From assembly GCF_003569765.1 (NCBI RefSeq), contig NZ_KZ983960.1, forward strand, positions 46,284 to 80,142: a DNA stretch of 33,859 nucleotides, given 5' to 3'. Shown here piece after piece: positions 7,235 to 14,917 of the stretch. Within the stretch, counting starts at the first letter, position 1. The number at the start of each line of letters is the position of its first letter. A program made the position numbers and the translations under genes. The notes under the pieces were generated by a model, which saw only the letters and a program-made list of their open reading frames with translations, did not search any database and was not told the DNA's origin. The stretch comes from Caldimonas tepidiphila. Its GTDB lineage: Bacteria > Pseudomonadota > Gammaproteobacteria > Burkholderiales > Burkholderiaceae_C.

Positions 7235-9284
7235 TCAAGTAGTTCTCCATGGCTTGGCGCTCTGCCACGAGAGCGGCATGGCGAGGATGACTCGCGACCA
7301 ATTGCCTGAGCTCGATGAGCACCTGATCCAGCTGTGCACGCACCTGGGCCTCTTTATCTCGGTCGAACACGACATCGGTGCATGGCTTCCCGCCGTCTCC
7401 GCCCCCGCAACGAGCGACAGACTCAATGCCACCGTATTCGCACGGACCAGGCTTCATGCAGCCTCCAAGACGGTGCTCACGGAAGCTAACCTTTCCTGCC
7501 TTCGCCCAGATGGCGAGCGTCTTCACGTCCTTTGCCGCCAACAGGTTGACCGCTACAGCCTCTTTGCGCTCTGCCGAATGCGGAGACATGAACCGGTCAC
7601 TGACGACGTCCTGGAGCCTGTAGGCCATGGCTTCGTACATCGCCATCACGACAGCGCGTTCGACTTCCTCATTGAGGTGCAGTCTGGTATGTCCACGACC
7701 GTAGTACAGAGGCATAAGTCTCGTGGCGTGCTTCATCTGCTGCTGCATCGAGCTGTCAGAGATGACGCCTGAAGCGAACATGTTGACCGCGCCGGTTCGC
7801 CGGTACTGGTGCCACGCAAGCGGCCAGACGTTGCCCTCCGCGAACTCGTCGGCGGACAGGTTGGGTGTGAGCCGCCGCGCAATTCGTAGGTCTTCGTTGG
7901 TGATGCGCAGCTGCTGTTCGTCAAACAGCAGTGGGAAGCGTTGTAGGACGTCCCTAAGGCCGTCAAGAGGCGTGCGGATGTCATAGGGCTTAGCCCACCC
8001 GATTGCGAACCCCCAGGGCTCCGTTGCCGTGCTGAACAGATATGGATTCGCTCGGTCCGCAGGCGTCGGCCGAACTTCCGGGTTCGCCGCGTCGCAATCC
8101 ATCCGGAGGCGCGCGATTACCGTCAAGGCATCGACGGCGAGCTGAACGCTCGGACTAGCAACCCAGCGAGCGTCAACGTCGGGGTCCGTCTTGGTGGTTT
8201 CGCCGCAAATGAGGGGAACTCGCCCCAGTTTTTCGTCGTGCTCCCACAACAAGCAGTCGGCTCGAAGGGAAGCGACCTCCTCTTTCCGCTGCAGCGTGAA
8301 GTTGGCGATATAGGCAAGGCCTGCCAGGGAGACCAGCGAGAGATAGGACGAGAACATGGAGACTCGGGTCTCGTCCCAGCCAACCACCCATCTCCTCAGC
8401 AGGTCGGCGATGCCTCGCTCGCGAGCGAACTCGCTGAAGGGGCCAAGGTATGTGCAACCTGGCCGATGTGCGGAGCCGCCTGTAAACGGACCCTTGGACG
8501 CGTCCTTGCCTTTAGCGAGCGCTGCTTCGAGCGAGCCGTAGTTCGAGACATACGCGTGAACACAGAACTTGAAGCAAGCCTCTACCTGCTGCCTGTGCTT
8601 CATGAAGTCTTCGAGACATTCGCGCAGGCGTTCCACCTGATACAGCCAGATGCGCGGCGGAATGTAGGCGGTCTGCACGTGCTCATGGTCGTGGGCGACT
8701 TCAGCGAGCCGCTTCAGACCGTTCGCATCCACGAGGACGAAGCCAAGGTCCTGGCGGGCGTCATAGAGCCTGTGGAGCACCGTAATCGTCGCCTCCCATT
8801 TGCTTGGAGAAATCTGCTCGGCAAGCTGGTCTAGGACCCTTGGGAAGCGCTGCAGCATCGCGGCATTGATGTTGTTTCGATTGCAGAGAGCAATCACGGC
8901 CCAGACCGAACCAAACCGGTTCTTGATAGTGCCCGCTGCCCGATACCCGCGCGGCCCCCAAATCAACCAACCCATGGCGAGCCGAAGCAGGTCGGCGTTC
9001 TCGGCGATGACAGTCCCTGCGGTCTCTGCACCGCCGTCGCCGAAGTTCAGCTGGTAGGGCTTGCCTGACCAAGGCGTCAGGTCCCAGATGGGGTCTCCCC
9101 AGCGGGAGACGACCAAGCCTTCCTTGTCAAGGACGACTGGCCAATCGCGCGCCGGCGGCCAAGTCAGGGGCCGGTAGTTCACTGCCGCCTCGGTCACCGC
9201 AGGAGCATCGACCTTTAAGCAGAGCTCATGCAACGCCATCTTCACTGTGCAGTCCCCTCTACAGCCAGAATGAGGTGCTTCCAT
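7212..9284 (-). CDS. Tyrosine recombinase, second active copy (IntB-like)
   Basis: Site-specific recombinase of 690 residues, much longer than phage integrases. Numbered from the 9284 start, the catalytic set is complete: Arg333 (FTLQRKEEVASL), Lys365 (TTKTD), His492 and Arg495 (WHQYRRT), His519 (MKHATRLM) and Tyr527 or 528 (PLYYGRG). A Cys-rich segment after about residue 625 (GGCMKPGPCEYGG, ARCGGGDGGKPC) may bind metal. The frame begins at ATG 9284, overlapping the upstream gene by 43 bases with a possible AGGAAGGGAG site; a second ATG at 9239, just after the upstream stop, is an equally good start (675 aa). It is the third gene of a same-strand module and overlaps the small accessory gene downstream. 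Confidence 0.85.
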   Translation of the reverse strand: MEAPHSGCRGDCTVKMALHELCLKVDAPAVTEAAVNYRPLTWPPARDWPVVLDKEGLVVSRWGDPIWDLTPWSGKPYQLNFGDGGAETAGTVIAENADLLRLAMGWLIWGPRGYRAAGTIKNRFGSVWAVIALCNRNNINAAMLQRFPRVLDQLAEQISPSKWEATITVLHRLYDARQDLGFVLVDANGLKRLAEVAHDHEHVQTAYIPPRIWLYQVERLRECLEDFMKHRQQVEACFKFCVHAYVSNYGSLEAALAKGKDASKGPFTGGSAHRPGCTYLGPFSEFARERGIADLLRRWVVGWDETRVSMFSSYLSLVSLAGLAYIANFTLQRKEEVASLRADCLLWEHDEKLGRVPLICGETTKTDPDVDARWVASPSVQLAVDALTVIARLRMDCDAANPEVRPTPADRANPYLFSTATEPWGFAIGWAKPYDIRTPLDGLRDVLQRFPLLFDEQQLRITNEDLRIARRLTPNLSADEFAEGNVWPLAWHQYRRTGAVNMFASGVISDSSMQQQMKHATRLMPLYYGRGHTRLHLNEEVERAVVMAMYEAMAYRLQDVVSDRFMSPHSAERKEAVAVNLLAAKDVKTLAIWAKAGKVSFREHRLGGCMKPGPCEYGGIESVARCGGGDGGKPCTDVVFDRDKEAQVRAQLDQVLIELRQLVASHPRHAALVAERQAMENYLNVIAADR

Positions 9285-10963
9285 TCGCTGTGGTAGCTCC
9301 CTTCCTCAATGCGAGCCAGCGCCTCGTCCACCCAGCCTCGACGGAGGGCATTGGAACCCTTGAACCAGGTGAGCTTCTCGCTCAACTTGTCGATAGCGTG
9401 CTGGGCCGGGTGCTCCCGATTGGCCGCCGTAGCGGGGAAGCAGTGCCTACCCAATTCGAGTACCTTGAGGTGTCGGAAGCAGGCCAGCGACCACACGTAA
9501 TCCTGGGTGTCGATGTCGCGGTGGTGCTCACACCATAGGCAGCCCGATGGGCGGGCACAGTCGGGGGACGGCGCCGCTGCGGGCTTGGTGGACGTCGCTA
9601 CGGGCACGCCGTCACACGACCCTGGCGCGACCGACCGGGAGGGCTCTACTCGGGCGAGGGTCGGGTCGCTGGCCTGCCAGAAGCGCGTGACCTCACCAAT
9701 GGTCCGTTGCAGAGAGGGTTGCTCGTAGACCTCGATGAGCACCTTCTTGTGGTGTTGTGCCATGTCGGCTGTCAGGTCGGGGTCTCCGCTGCGCCTCAGA
9801 AGCCAGTTCACCCGTGTGCCACGAAGCATGCTGGGAGGTATCCAAGGGACATCGGCTTGCTTGCAGAGGCCAATCATGAGGTCGAAGCGCGTTGGGCGAC
9901 TCTCGTGCGAGCCTTCTCGGATGACGGGGAAGAGGTCCACCGAGTCGGGGAAGAGCGCCCGGCGCCACTCCAGGTAGCGTTCGAAGTGGCTGCGGTATTC
10001 GCTGAAGATTTCGAAGAGGACTTCGCCATCGCGTCGGTGCTTGTAATCGCGGACCTTGTAGCCGTCGATGTCGCTTGAGTAGCTGAAGTGCCGCAGCTTG
10101 AGCTTGTAGGCCTGGGTCAAGTTCATGCCCGTCTGGCCAATGAACATCAGCAGTTCAGCCAAGATGCGCGTGTTGACGACAGCCTTGCGGCCGCGATGCT
10201 CAAGAGAGCGATTCGCAGCGTAGTCCTGTCTCCTAGCCAAAGCTTGGCGGACTTCCCATGCGGCCCATTCGACTTGGCGCGTAGGCACACTGCCGCCGGT
10301 CCATAAGGTCAGGCTGCCGCCCGTTTGCCGGTTGATGCGGACGTCGAGGACTTCCCAAACGACCTTGAGTGGCAGGCCATCACAGACGTCCTGGAGCAGT
10401 CGACCAAAGGCAAAGGTATCCGCGAGGTTCTGCTTTTCGGCCTCTACCCCTAAAGGGGCCTTTCGAAGACGTGGTCTGGTCAGGCGCGTGAGATGCAGGA
10501 GCGGTTTCTGCCGCCCAAGCACGATGTCCAAGACTTCGCCTACTCGCAGAGCGCTTGTGTACGCGGTGCGCTCAGAGATTTCTCTGGCGACATTCGAGCG
10601 ATGGAAAAGATGGTCAGCCCACTTCACGTAGCTTGCTGCGACATCGGACATCGTCAGCGGCGCCGCCGCTCTATCTGCCCAAGCGAAGAAGGTGACCGTC
10701 TCGTCAATCTGATTCCGAGCCGTGATGGGGCTTCCGCCGCCCGCGAGCTTCCCATCAATCGCCTCGTGCAGAGCCAGCACTAGCGCCTGGCGGTCTATTT
10801 GAAGGGTGCCCAGGAGACCTTCCTGAATCGCGTGCTGCACCTTGTCAGCACGCATCTGGGCACCGCCCTTGTAGAGCAGCCTCGTCAGGTCCGGCGGGGT
10901 CTCGCGAGGGCCCACAGGAAGACTTGGGAACGTCAGCGGCGCTGACCGCAAGTCGTCATGCAT
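9242..10963 (-). CDS. Recombinase-fold protein lacking catalytic residues (Tfp-like)
   Basis: The 573-residue product aligns by eye with tyrosine recombinases but is probably not catalytic. The box I Arg is replaced by Asn281 (GQTGMNLTQAYKLKL) and the His of the H-x-x-R motif by Ser378 (SMLRGTR, Arg381 kept). His404/405 and a Tyr at 413 (IEVYEQ) remain. A Cys/His cluster near residues 470-500 (CARPSGCLWCEHH, then ACFRH) suggests zinc binding. The start ATG overlaps the stop of the preceding recombinase gene by eight bases, and its own end meets the next recombinase gene. A dead recombinase between two live ones is what the tyrosine-recombinase-fold protein (tfp) of strand-biased circularizing elements looks like; a structural or strand-choice role is inferred. 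Confidence 0.8.
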   Translation of the reverse strand: MHDDLRSAPLTFPSLPVGPRETPPDLTRLLYKGGAQMRADKVQHAIQEGLLGTLQIDRQALVLALHEAIDGKLAGGGSPITARNQIDETVTFFAWADRAAAPLTMSDVAASYVKWADHLFHRSNVAREISERTAYTSALRVGEVLDIVLGRQKPLLHLTRLTRPRLRKAPLGVEAEKQNLADTFAFGRLLQDVCDGLPLKVVWEVLDVRINRQTGGSLTLWTGGSVPTRQVEWAAWEVRQALARRQDYAANRSLEHRGRKAVVNTRILAELLMFIGQTGMNLTQAYKLKLRHFSYSSDIDGYKVRDYKHRRDGEVLFEIFSEYRSHFERYLEWRRALFPDSVDLFPVIREGSHESRPTRFDLMIGLCKQADVPWIPPSMLRGTRVNWLLRRSGDPDLTADMAQHHKKVLIEVYEQPSLQRTIGEVTRFWQASDPTLARVEPSRSVAPGSCDGVPVATSTKPAAAPSPDCARPSGCLWCEHHRDIDTQDYVWSLACFRHLKVLELGRHCFPATAANREHPAQHAIDKLSEKLTWFKGSNALRRGWVDEALARIEEGSYHSEWKHLILAVEGTAQ

Positions 10964-12224
10964 CGAACTTGTTCCAGTCTCGCTTCACGACGCCTGAGAA
11001 CACGGACGCGAACTCCTTGCTGATGAGCGCCTTCACCGGCGCGTTCTGCACGAACTTTACATAGCGCAGCGTTGTGGCCTCGTCCTTGTGAAGCATCGCG
11101 TCACGCACGAACGCCACAGCACTGGCCACGTTAGCGACATCGATCGCCAGCTCCATCAGCATGGTCCCGTATGTGGCCCGGGTCTGATGGAACTTGAAGG
11201 CCTCCATGAACCGCATGCCGGCGGCTTGAGCTCTTCGACGGAGGTCAGTCATGAGCCGATTGAACGTCTGATGCGCGTATGGGCTTCCCCGCGTAGTGAG
11301 GAACAGCCGCTGGCGTTCGGCTTCATTGGCCAGTGCTTGTCGACGCAGTCGCTGCATAGAGTAGGCGTAACCCTTGAGCTCGTCTACGAGGAACGTGGGG
11401 ACGAGCAGGTCGCCGGAAACATCGAACTTGGTGGCCACGCCAGTTCCGGGGCCAACGGCCACCCGGCTGAAGCCTGGCATTGACCGGTCAGGCATCGCTC
11501 CCTCTATGTGCCGGACTTCGAGCGTCGTTATGGTCTCCAGTCTTGCTCCTGACAGCACCCCCAACGACAGCATGAAGTGCAACTCATGGAGTCCCTCCTG
11601 CTTGGTGAACTCAAGCAGTTGGCGAGCATGCTCCGGGCTCATCGGCGTCAGGCCATCTTCCAGCGTATCTCCGGGGCGGCCACGGTTGGGGATGGCGAGT
11701 TCCGACGACGTCGTCAGCATGGCTCTTGCAAAGCCGGTGCTGTCATGGAACCGGCGCAGCACCTGTTTGTCTTTCCACATCGGCGAGCCGCGCTCGACGA
11801 ACCCATAGATTTGGGCGTAACGATAGAACTGGATAACGGCTGCCATTCGGGCGGTGGCGGTCGACGGCTTCAACACACCCAGCATGTCGCGCTGCCGGAT
11901 GAGCTCCGCACGAAACTGAACAATCGCTCGGTCGCCTATGCGCATGGGGAAGTGCCGCCAGTCCAGCTCGTTGGCCTCAAGCCAAGAGGCGTAAGCTGCA
12001 AGGTGCTTCATCAAGCCAGTCACCGTCTTGATGTTTCCACCCACCGAACCCTGGGCTCTGGTGACTGCCCAATGATTCACCTCTGACCACGGCTCCCCGT
12101 CTTCCCAGAAGACCTGCGGCAACTTGGAAATCGGCGCGGCCAGCTTGTCGCGCACCCAGTGAACTTCTCCCCCTTCAATGACCTCCCGCATGGGGAAGAA
12201 GCTCACCGTTTCGAGATTGGCCAT
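10956..12224 (-). CDS. Tyrosine recombinase, first active copy (IntA-like)
   Basis: Site-specific recombinase of 422 residues. An N-terminal core-binding region (about 60-160) precedes a catalytic domain with all expected residues: Arg228 (LSGARLETI), probable Lys266 (GVATKFDV), His346 and Arg349 (FHQTRATYG), His379 (MLHKDEATTL) and Tyr388 (RYVKF). It should cut and rejoin DNA at the element ends. It is the first of four overlapping same-strand genes, and begins 54 bases after the stop of the carried pncB, so both may be on one transcript. The ribosome binding site before ATG 12224 is weak. Confidence 0.88.
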   Translation of the reverse strand: MANLETVSFFPMREVIEGGEVHWVRDKLAAPISKLPQVFWEDGEPWSEVNHWAVTRAQGSVGGNIKTVTGLMKHLAAYASWLEANELDWRHFPMRIGDRAIVQFRAELIRQRDMLGVLKPSTATARMAAVIQFYRYAQIYGFVERGSPMWKDKQVLRRFHDSTGFARAMLTTSSELAIPNRGRPGDTLEDGLTPMSPEHARQLLEFTKQEGLHELHFMLSLGVLSGARLETITTLEVRHIEGAMPDRSMPGFSRVAVGPGTGVATKFDVSGDLLVPTFLVDELKGYAYSMQRLRRQALANEAERQRLFLTTRGSPYAHQTFNRLMTDLRRRAQAAGMRFMEAFKFHQTRATYGTMLMELAIDVANVASAVAFVRDAMLHKDEATTLRYVKFVQNAPVKALISKEFASVFSGVVKRDWNKFDA

Positions 12225-12278
12225 CGTGCTTACGAACTACTTCGATTCAATCCACCGTTTGCTGTCTTCAACTAGCCA

Positions 12279-13499
12279 TTACGCGGGCTTGTTGAAGACG
12301 CTCCGCAGGTACGCGAGGAACGTCTCGTCGTCGCAGATGGTCTTCCCGGGAGAGTCGGACAGCTTTGCCACCGGACGGTCGTTGCAACGCACCAGCTTCA
12401 TCACAATCTCCAACGCCGGGTAGCTCGGCCCAAAGTCATTGGTCAGGTGCGTCCCAATGCCGAAACCAGTTTGCGCACGGCCGGCAAAATGGCGCCACAA
12501 CGAAATGGACTTCTGAACCGTGAGGCCATCAGAGAAGACGAGGCGCTTAGTCCGGGCGTCGATACGCAGCTTGGCGTAGTGCGCCAAGGCCTTTTCGCCC
12601 CATTCGACTGGGTCCCCCGAATCGTGTCTTAGGCCGTCGAAAAGTTTGGCATCGCGAAGGTCAAAGTCCCGTAGGAATGCGTCCATGCCCACCACGTCGG
12701 TCAGAGCGATGCCGAGGTCACCGCGATACGTGTCGTTCCAAGCGTCCAGCGCCGCCTTCTGGAAGTACCGCAGCGGCACGTCTCGCACGGCCTGGAAGGT
12801 CTGCAGGTACTCGTGCGCCATCGTGCCCATCGGGGTCAGGCCGTGCTTCTTCGCCAGATAGACGTTGCTTGTCCCCTTAAAGAACTGAGGCACCTCTGCC
12901 ATCAGCGTCTCAACGACCTCTTCATGCCAAGCGCGAGAGAAGCGGCGACGCGTGCCGAAGTCGAAGAACACGAAGGGCGCCAAGTCCTGCGCTGCGGCAG
13001 CCTCGGGTGCGAAGTCCTTCAGCTGCGCAATCTTCTCAGCCAGACGACGACGGCCTTCCGCCAGCGCCTCCTCTTGCGGCCAGCGGCGAGCATGGAGTTC
13101 ACCAACGATAGCCAGCACGAAAATCTCAAAGAACATGATATGGACCTGCGGCCCGCGCGCCACGATTTCGAGAGCGTCGCCATTCCCTTCGATTCTGATG
13201 AACCGGCGCTGCAGTCGAAAGATGGACAGGAAGTCCACGAAGCTGCTCTTCATGTAGCGCAGCGAGCGGAGGTAGTCCAGCTCATCCTCCTGGAAGGTGA
13301 GCGAGCAGAGATGTTCGACCTCACGGACTACCTCGTCTTTCAGCGCTGCCAGCGGCATGGAAGGCGGGCGACGGCAAACGAAGCGGTACTCAGTCTCGTT
13401 GTCGTTGTACGCGCTGTTGAACAGCGCCTGCCACATGGTGAACTTGTAGAGGTCGGTCTCCAGCAAGCTGCGGATGACGGGATTGTTGTTGCTCGTCAT
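12279..13499 (-). CDS. pncB: Nicotinate phosphoribosyltransferase, complete element-borne copy
   Basis: Makes nicotinate mononucleotide from nicotinate and PRPP in NAD salvage. The 406-residue protein is full length and has the family marks: the start SLLETDLYKFTM, the phosphorylated His229 in GTMAHEYLQTF, the KLFDGLRHDSGDP substrate loop (residues 285-297), VFSDGLT and GIGTHLTND. It begins at ATG 13499 with GAGG eight bases upstream, placed right after the stop codon of the interrupted host pncB frame. It shares most residues with the host copy by eye but is clearly diverged and less G+C-rich, so it arrived with the element rather than by local duplication. The inferred role is to replace the function destroyed by insertion. 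It lies directly upstream of the recombinase module. Confidence 0.95.
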   Translation of the reverse strand: MTSNNNPVIRSLLETDLYKFTMWQALFNSAYNDNETEYRFVCRRPPSMPLAALKDEVVREVEHLCSLTFQEDELDYLRSLRYMKSSFVDFLSIFRLQRRFIRIEGNGDALEIVARGPQVHIMFFEIFVLAIVGELHARRWPQEEALAEGRRRLAEKIAQLKDFAPEAAAAQDLAPFVFFDFGTRRRFSRAWHEEVVETLMAEVPQFFKGTSNVYLAKKHGLTPMGTMAHEYLQTFQAVRDVPLRYFQKAALDAWNDTYRGDLGIALTDVVGMDAFLRDFDLRDAKLFDGLRHDSGDPVEWGEKALAHYAKLRIDARTKRLVFSDGLTVQKSISLWRHFAGRAQTGFGIGTHLTNDFGPSYPALEIVMKLVRCNDRPVAKLSDSPGKTICDDETFLAYLRSVFNKPA

Positions 13500-13935
13500 T
13501 TCAGGCCTCTTAGCAAACGGATGCCACCGAGGCGGCAGGACTCAAACTCAGGCCTCGTCCCGAGAGCCGATGCAAGTGTCGAGAGAAGCTCCTCCGAACC
13601 TTCCTCATGCGGCTATGAAGTTCGCGCCCGCCCGTGGACAACCAGCCCGCCCGCGCTACGCGCGCCCCAAGGGGCACAGGCACTCGTTCCTCGGCCTGTG
13701 GACGGCCGCCGCGAGCGGCGGTTTCAGCTGGTTGACGCACCGGCTCCCCGGCACTGACGCGTTCCTGTGGACAGGCAAGCTGCCCACAGGAACTTGCCCC
13801 ACCAGCTTGAAATTGAATCCCTGGGAAAACCAAACAGCCGTCCTTTTCTGCCTTGCAGGCGCCACCTTGAACCGATGTCCATGTCCATAGGTTAACTGAT
13901 TCGCAGTTGGTTGTCCATACATGCAACTCGCAGTT
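13500..13935 (-). other. Element terminal region: leader of carried pncB
   Basis: This 436-bp stretch joins the host pncB fragment to the carried pncB. On the minus strand the host frame stays open across it to TAA at 13512-13510. It contains a strong hairpin (13761-13793), several TGTGGAC motifs (near 13631, 13696 and 13767), and at its host-side end a cluster of short repeats. No independent gene is supported. It probably holds the recombination site and possibly a replication or regulatory signal of the element. Confidence 0.6.
13761..13793. repeat. Hairpin in element terminal region
   Basis: GTTCCTGTG (13761-13769) and CACAGGAAC (13785-13793) are perfect inverted repeats, with an inner GGCA/TGCC pair (13774-13777, 13781-13784) around AGC. 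There is no T-run after it, so it is not a standard terminator. Its position near the element end suggests a protein-binding or single-strand-folding site. Confidence 0.55.
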
Positions 13936-13936
13936 G
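13870..13936. other. Putative attachment site (right end of element)
   Basis: The sequence next to the host junction is full of short repeats: TCGCAGTTG as a direct repeat at 13901-13909 and 13928-13936, the second copy ending at the junction; CAACT-CGC-AGTTG palindrome at 13924-13936; AACTG-ATTCG-CAGTT at 13894-13908; and TGTCCAT motifs at about 13876, 13882 and 13912. Such arrays are typical binding sites for tyrosine recombinases. The exact crossover cannot be fixed without the other end or an empty host site. Confidence 0.55.
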
Positions 13937-14793
13937 TCGAACAGCTTGGCGAAGTAGAGGTCGAAGTCGCGCAGGAAGGCGTCCATGCCGATCACGTCGG
14001 TGAGCGCGATGCCGAGGTCTCCCCGGTAGGTCTGCACCCAGGCTTCGAGCGCGGCCTTCTGCGAATTCCTCAGCGGCACGTCGCGCACCGCCTGGAAGGT
14101 CTGCAGGTACTCGTGCGCCATCGTGCCGATCGGCGTGAGCCCGAGCTGCATCGCGAGCCGCACGTTGCTCGTGCCCTTGAAGAACTGCGGCACCTCGCGC
14201 TTCAGGGTCGTGACGACCTCCTCCTGCCACGCGGCGCTGAAGCGGCGGCGCAGGCCGAAGTCGAAGAACTCGAAGGGGTGCGCGCCGCGCGCCGAGCGGT
14301 GCTCCGACTCGAACTCCCTCAGCCGCTCGATCTTCGCGGCGAGACGTCGGCGGCCCTCGGCGAGCGCCGCCTCCTGCGGATGGCGCCGCGCGTTCAACTC
14401 CCCGACGATGGCGAGCACGAAGATCTCGAAGAGCATCACGTGCACTTGCGGCCCGCGCGCGACGATCTCCAGCTCCTCCCCGCGCGCCTCCACGCGGATG
14501 AAGCGCCGCTGCAGCCGGAAGATCGAGAGGAAGTCGACGAAGCCCGACTTCATGTAGCGCAGGCTCCGCAGGTAATCGAGCTCCTCGGGCCGGAAACCGA
14601 GCGTGCACAGGTGGTCGAGCTCGCGCTCGACGTCGGCCTTCAGGTCCGCCAGCGGAAAGGCCGGGCGGCTGCGGCACACGAAGCGGTACTCGGCCTCGTT
14701 GTCGATGTAGGCGCTGCCGAAGATGGCCGCCAGCATCGAGTACTTGTAGATGTCGGTCTCGAGCAGGCTCTGGATGATCGGTGCGCTGCTCAC
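13936..14793 (-). pseudogene. pncB: Host nicotinate phosphoribosyltransferase, truncated by element
   Basis: The host copy starts at GTG 14793 (AAGGAAG six bases upstream), giving VSSAPIIQSLLETDIYKYSM, and matches the family through GTMAHEYLQTF up to the Asp of AKLFD (codon 13938-13936). There it runs into unrelated sequence instead of the GxRHDSGDP substrate loop, losing about 115 C-terminal residues including the SDGL and GTHLTND regions. The frame continues through element DNA to 13510, so a fusion with about 142 foreign residues could be made, but it should be inactive. It lies 124 bases after the end of pncA on the same strand, and the two likely formed a host salvage operon. The conserved motif at the break suggests the element targets this sequence. 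Confidence 0.92.
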
Positions 14794-14917
14794 GAGGCGC
14801 TTCCTTGGTTCGGCATGGCGGGAATCCCTCTCCCGATCAGGCTCGGCTTCCTGGTGCGGGGAGGACACGAGGCGGGCCGGCGGAGGAGGGCGGCCGTCTT
14901 CCTTGTCCGCGGCGGGC

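Larger units (their letters stand above)
1..13935 (-). mobile_element. Putative integrative element inserted in host pncB (left end outside window)
   Basis: The right boundary is visible directly: the host pncB reading frame matches its intact homologue up to the KLFD motif, and unrelated sequence begins at 13935. Inside are a four-gene recombinase module, a replacement pncB, gene cassettes and broken insertion sequences, all with base composition more A+T-rich and more varied than the flanking host genes. The missing 3' part of host pncB is nowhere in the window, so I infer the left end lies before position 1. The module order (active recombinase, inactive recombinase-fold protein, active recombinase, small coiled-coil protein) resembles the intA-tfp-intB-srap quartet described for strand-biased circularizing integrative elements. 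That family assignment is from memory of gene order and catalytic residues. The left part could instead belong to a separate, nested element. Confidence 0.6.

Noticed and set aside
6797-12224. Classification as a recombinase-in-trio (RIT) element
   Set aside because: RIT elements have three active recombinases; here the middle protein lacks the box I Arg and box II His, and a fourth coiled-coil gene follows.
13900-13940. tRNA gene as the integration target
   Set aside because: No tRNA cloverleaf is present at the junction; the interrupted sequence is protein-coding pncB.
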